Positions 56,908-57,682 of a stretch of 57,682 nucleotides of DNA are shown piece after piece; the stretch's first letter is position 1, and each line of letters opens with the position of its first letter. The position numbers were made by a program, and so were the translations under genes. The notes under the pieces are model-generated. The model was not told where the DNA came from, did not search any database, and saw nothing but the letters and a program-made list of their open reading frames with translations. The stretch comes from Thamnocephalis sphaerospora (lineage: Eukaryota; Zoopagomycota; Zoopagomycetes; Zoopagales; Sigmoideomycetaceae). The stretch covers positions 1 through 57,682 of the forward strand of contig KZ992450.1 in the NCBI GenBank assembly GCA_003614735.1, in the 5' to 3' direction.

Positions 56908-57682
56908 ATGAGTGCAAAGTCGGCTGCTCACGTCTTGTACAGTCCAGAGGAACAGGCGCCTGTTGCCGTGGTGGCACGTACGCTTGAAGATTTAAGTGCG
57001 CGCCAATATCGTGAAGAGCAGATACAATGGGTGTCTGGCCACCAGGGCACTAGCCATGGAGAGATCATCAACGTCACCGGTGTATTACTGGCAAGTGGAT
57101 ACGGCTGATGTGCTCATCTGTCGCATATCTCACACACACACGGGCACATCCAACAGACGACAACATTGCTGTGGCGCTGTGTACAGTTGGTCTGGCCAAG
57201 TCTGATGCGAGGCACCGGGCCCAGCGATGCGCCCCGTACCATGTCGCTGCAGCGTATTGTGGGTGAACTCGGGATGATCGCAGTGCCGTGTCTCATTGCG
57301 TTCACCTACGCCGAGTACGCCTTGGCCATCAATGTCAGCGCCGTACTGCTGTCTGCCATCTGCCTGCTGATTAGGTATGTGTGTGCGTAGAGAACGTAGA
57401 TACCTGCGGGGGAGGATGGGCAACCGGCTGCTGACCGTATATCCTGCTTGTAATACGACCGCGCTAGTGTTCGTCGCCAGCGTCGCCTGCCGGCTACCGA
57501 GCTTGCCGAGCTTGCTGCGGACGAAAAGGCTACGGCTGAAGCATGGCCTGCAACGCGTGTGTCGCGCAAGTCATGGCTGACGGGCTATCGTGCGGGCATG
57601 ATGCTGCTTACCTGTATTGGTATTCTTGCCGTGGACTTTGTCGTCTTTCCTCGTCGTTTTGCCAAGGTGGAAACCTATGGCA
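56908..57682 (+). CDS. GWT1: GPI-anchor inositol acyltransferase Gwt1, 5' part
   Basis: Acylates the inositol of GPI precursors in the ER. Runs off the right edge. Predicted exons: 56908-57081, 57157-57374 and 57468 onward. The N-terminus carries [20 protein letters not shown], matching the family K-E-x-F-V-S-x-x-x-G-x-x-x-x-E-I block that opens luminal membrane helix 1. A hydrophobic exon follows ([32 protein letters not shown]). Exon 3 ends with the hallmark [19 protein letters not shown] and [12 protein letters not shown]. The donor GTATTA at 57082 was chosen because it alone keeps phase. About 250-300 C-terminal residues with most membrane segments lie outside the window. Confidence 0.9.

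Overview
The window is eukaryotic nuclear DNA from a fungus, most likely a basidiomycetous yeast with a compact genome (Ustilaginomycotina or Malassezia-like; this lineage guess is inference from gene content and intron style). Genes lie on both strands, often 100-300 bp apart. Nearly every multi-exon gene has short introns, mostly 50-95 nt, with GTRNGT-type donors, CTRAC or CTAAC branch sites and YAG acceptors. Coding exons are GC-rich except for the first 3.3 kb, which looks clearly more AT-rich. I reconstructed exons by hand from splice signals, reading frame and family alignment. All joins stated are predictions, without transcript support.

Layout. 0-3.0 kb: an unrecognised gene of four diverged repeats with microexons. 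3.4-6.5 kb (-): MPE1, pre-mRNA cleavage/polyadenylation. 6.8-8.5 kb (-): a secreted, probably GPI-anchored, acidic Cys-rich repeat protein. 9.5-10.3 kb (+): a secreted AA11 polysaccharide monooxygenase. 10.5-16.4 kb: a small hypothetical, PEX12, mitochondrial processing peptidase alpha and a WIPI4/HSV2-type PROPPIN. 18.4-25.3 kb (+): a DNF-type P4-ATPase and a LITAF-domain protein. 25.4-29.5 kb: a PhnP-like metallo-beta-lactamase-fold hydrolase, MTA phosphorylase and ribosomal protein uS11. 29.8-34.9 kb: an ASC-1/TRIP4 homologue, a universal-stress protein and an M3 oligopeptidase. 35.2-39.7 kb (-): a secreted phospholipase D-like enzyme and a TRAF7-like RING/TRAF-zinc-finger/WD40 ubiquitin ligase. 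40.0-43.1 kb (+): a SOM1-like small protein and a membrane-anchored disordered protein. 45.3-50.4 kb: a homeodomain factor, BUD31 and RVB1. 55.1-56.5 kb: a C2H2 factor. 56.9 kb to the right edge: the 5' part of GWT1.

The genes are mostly housekeeping, with no operon-like clustering. Recurrent themes are RNA processing (MPE1, BUD31), mitochondrial import and processing (MPP alpha, SOM1-like), membrane/PI biology (flippase, PROPPIN, LITAF, GWT1, PLD) and the cell surface (repeat protein, AA11). Four genes on the + strand, including both transcription factors, are preceded by unusually long pyrimidine-rich gene-free tracts of about 1.0, 2.0, 2.1 and 4.7 kb. I saw no rRNA, tRNA, CRISPR, transposon or virus-like element. 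The least explained pieces are the left-edge repeat gene, the microexons (13-35 nt), two probable GC-AG introns and the LITAF intron that can be read through in frame.
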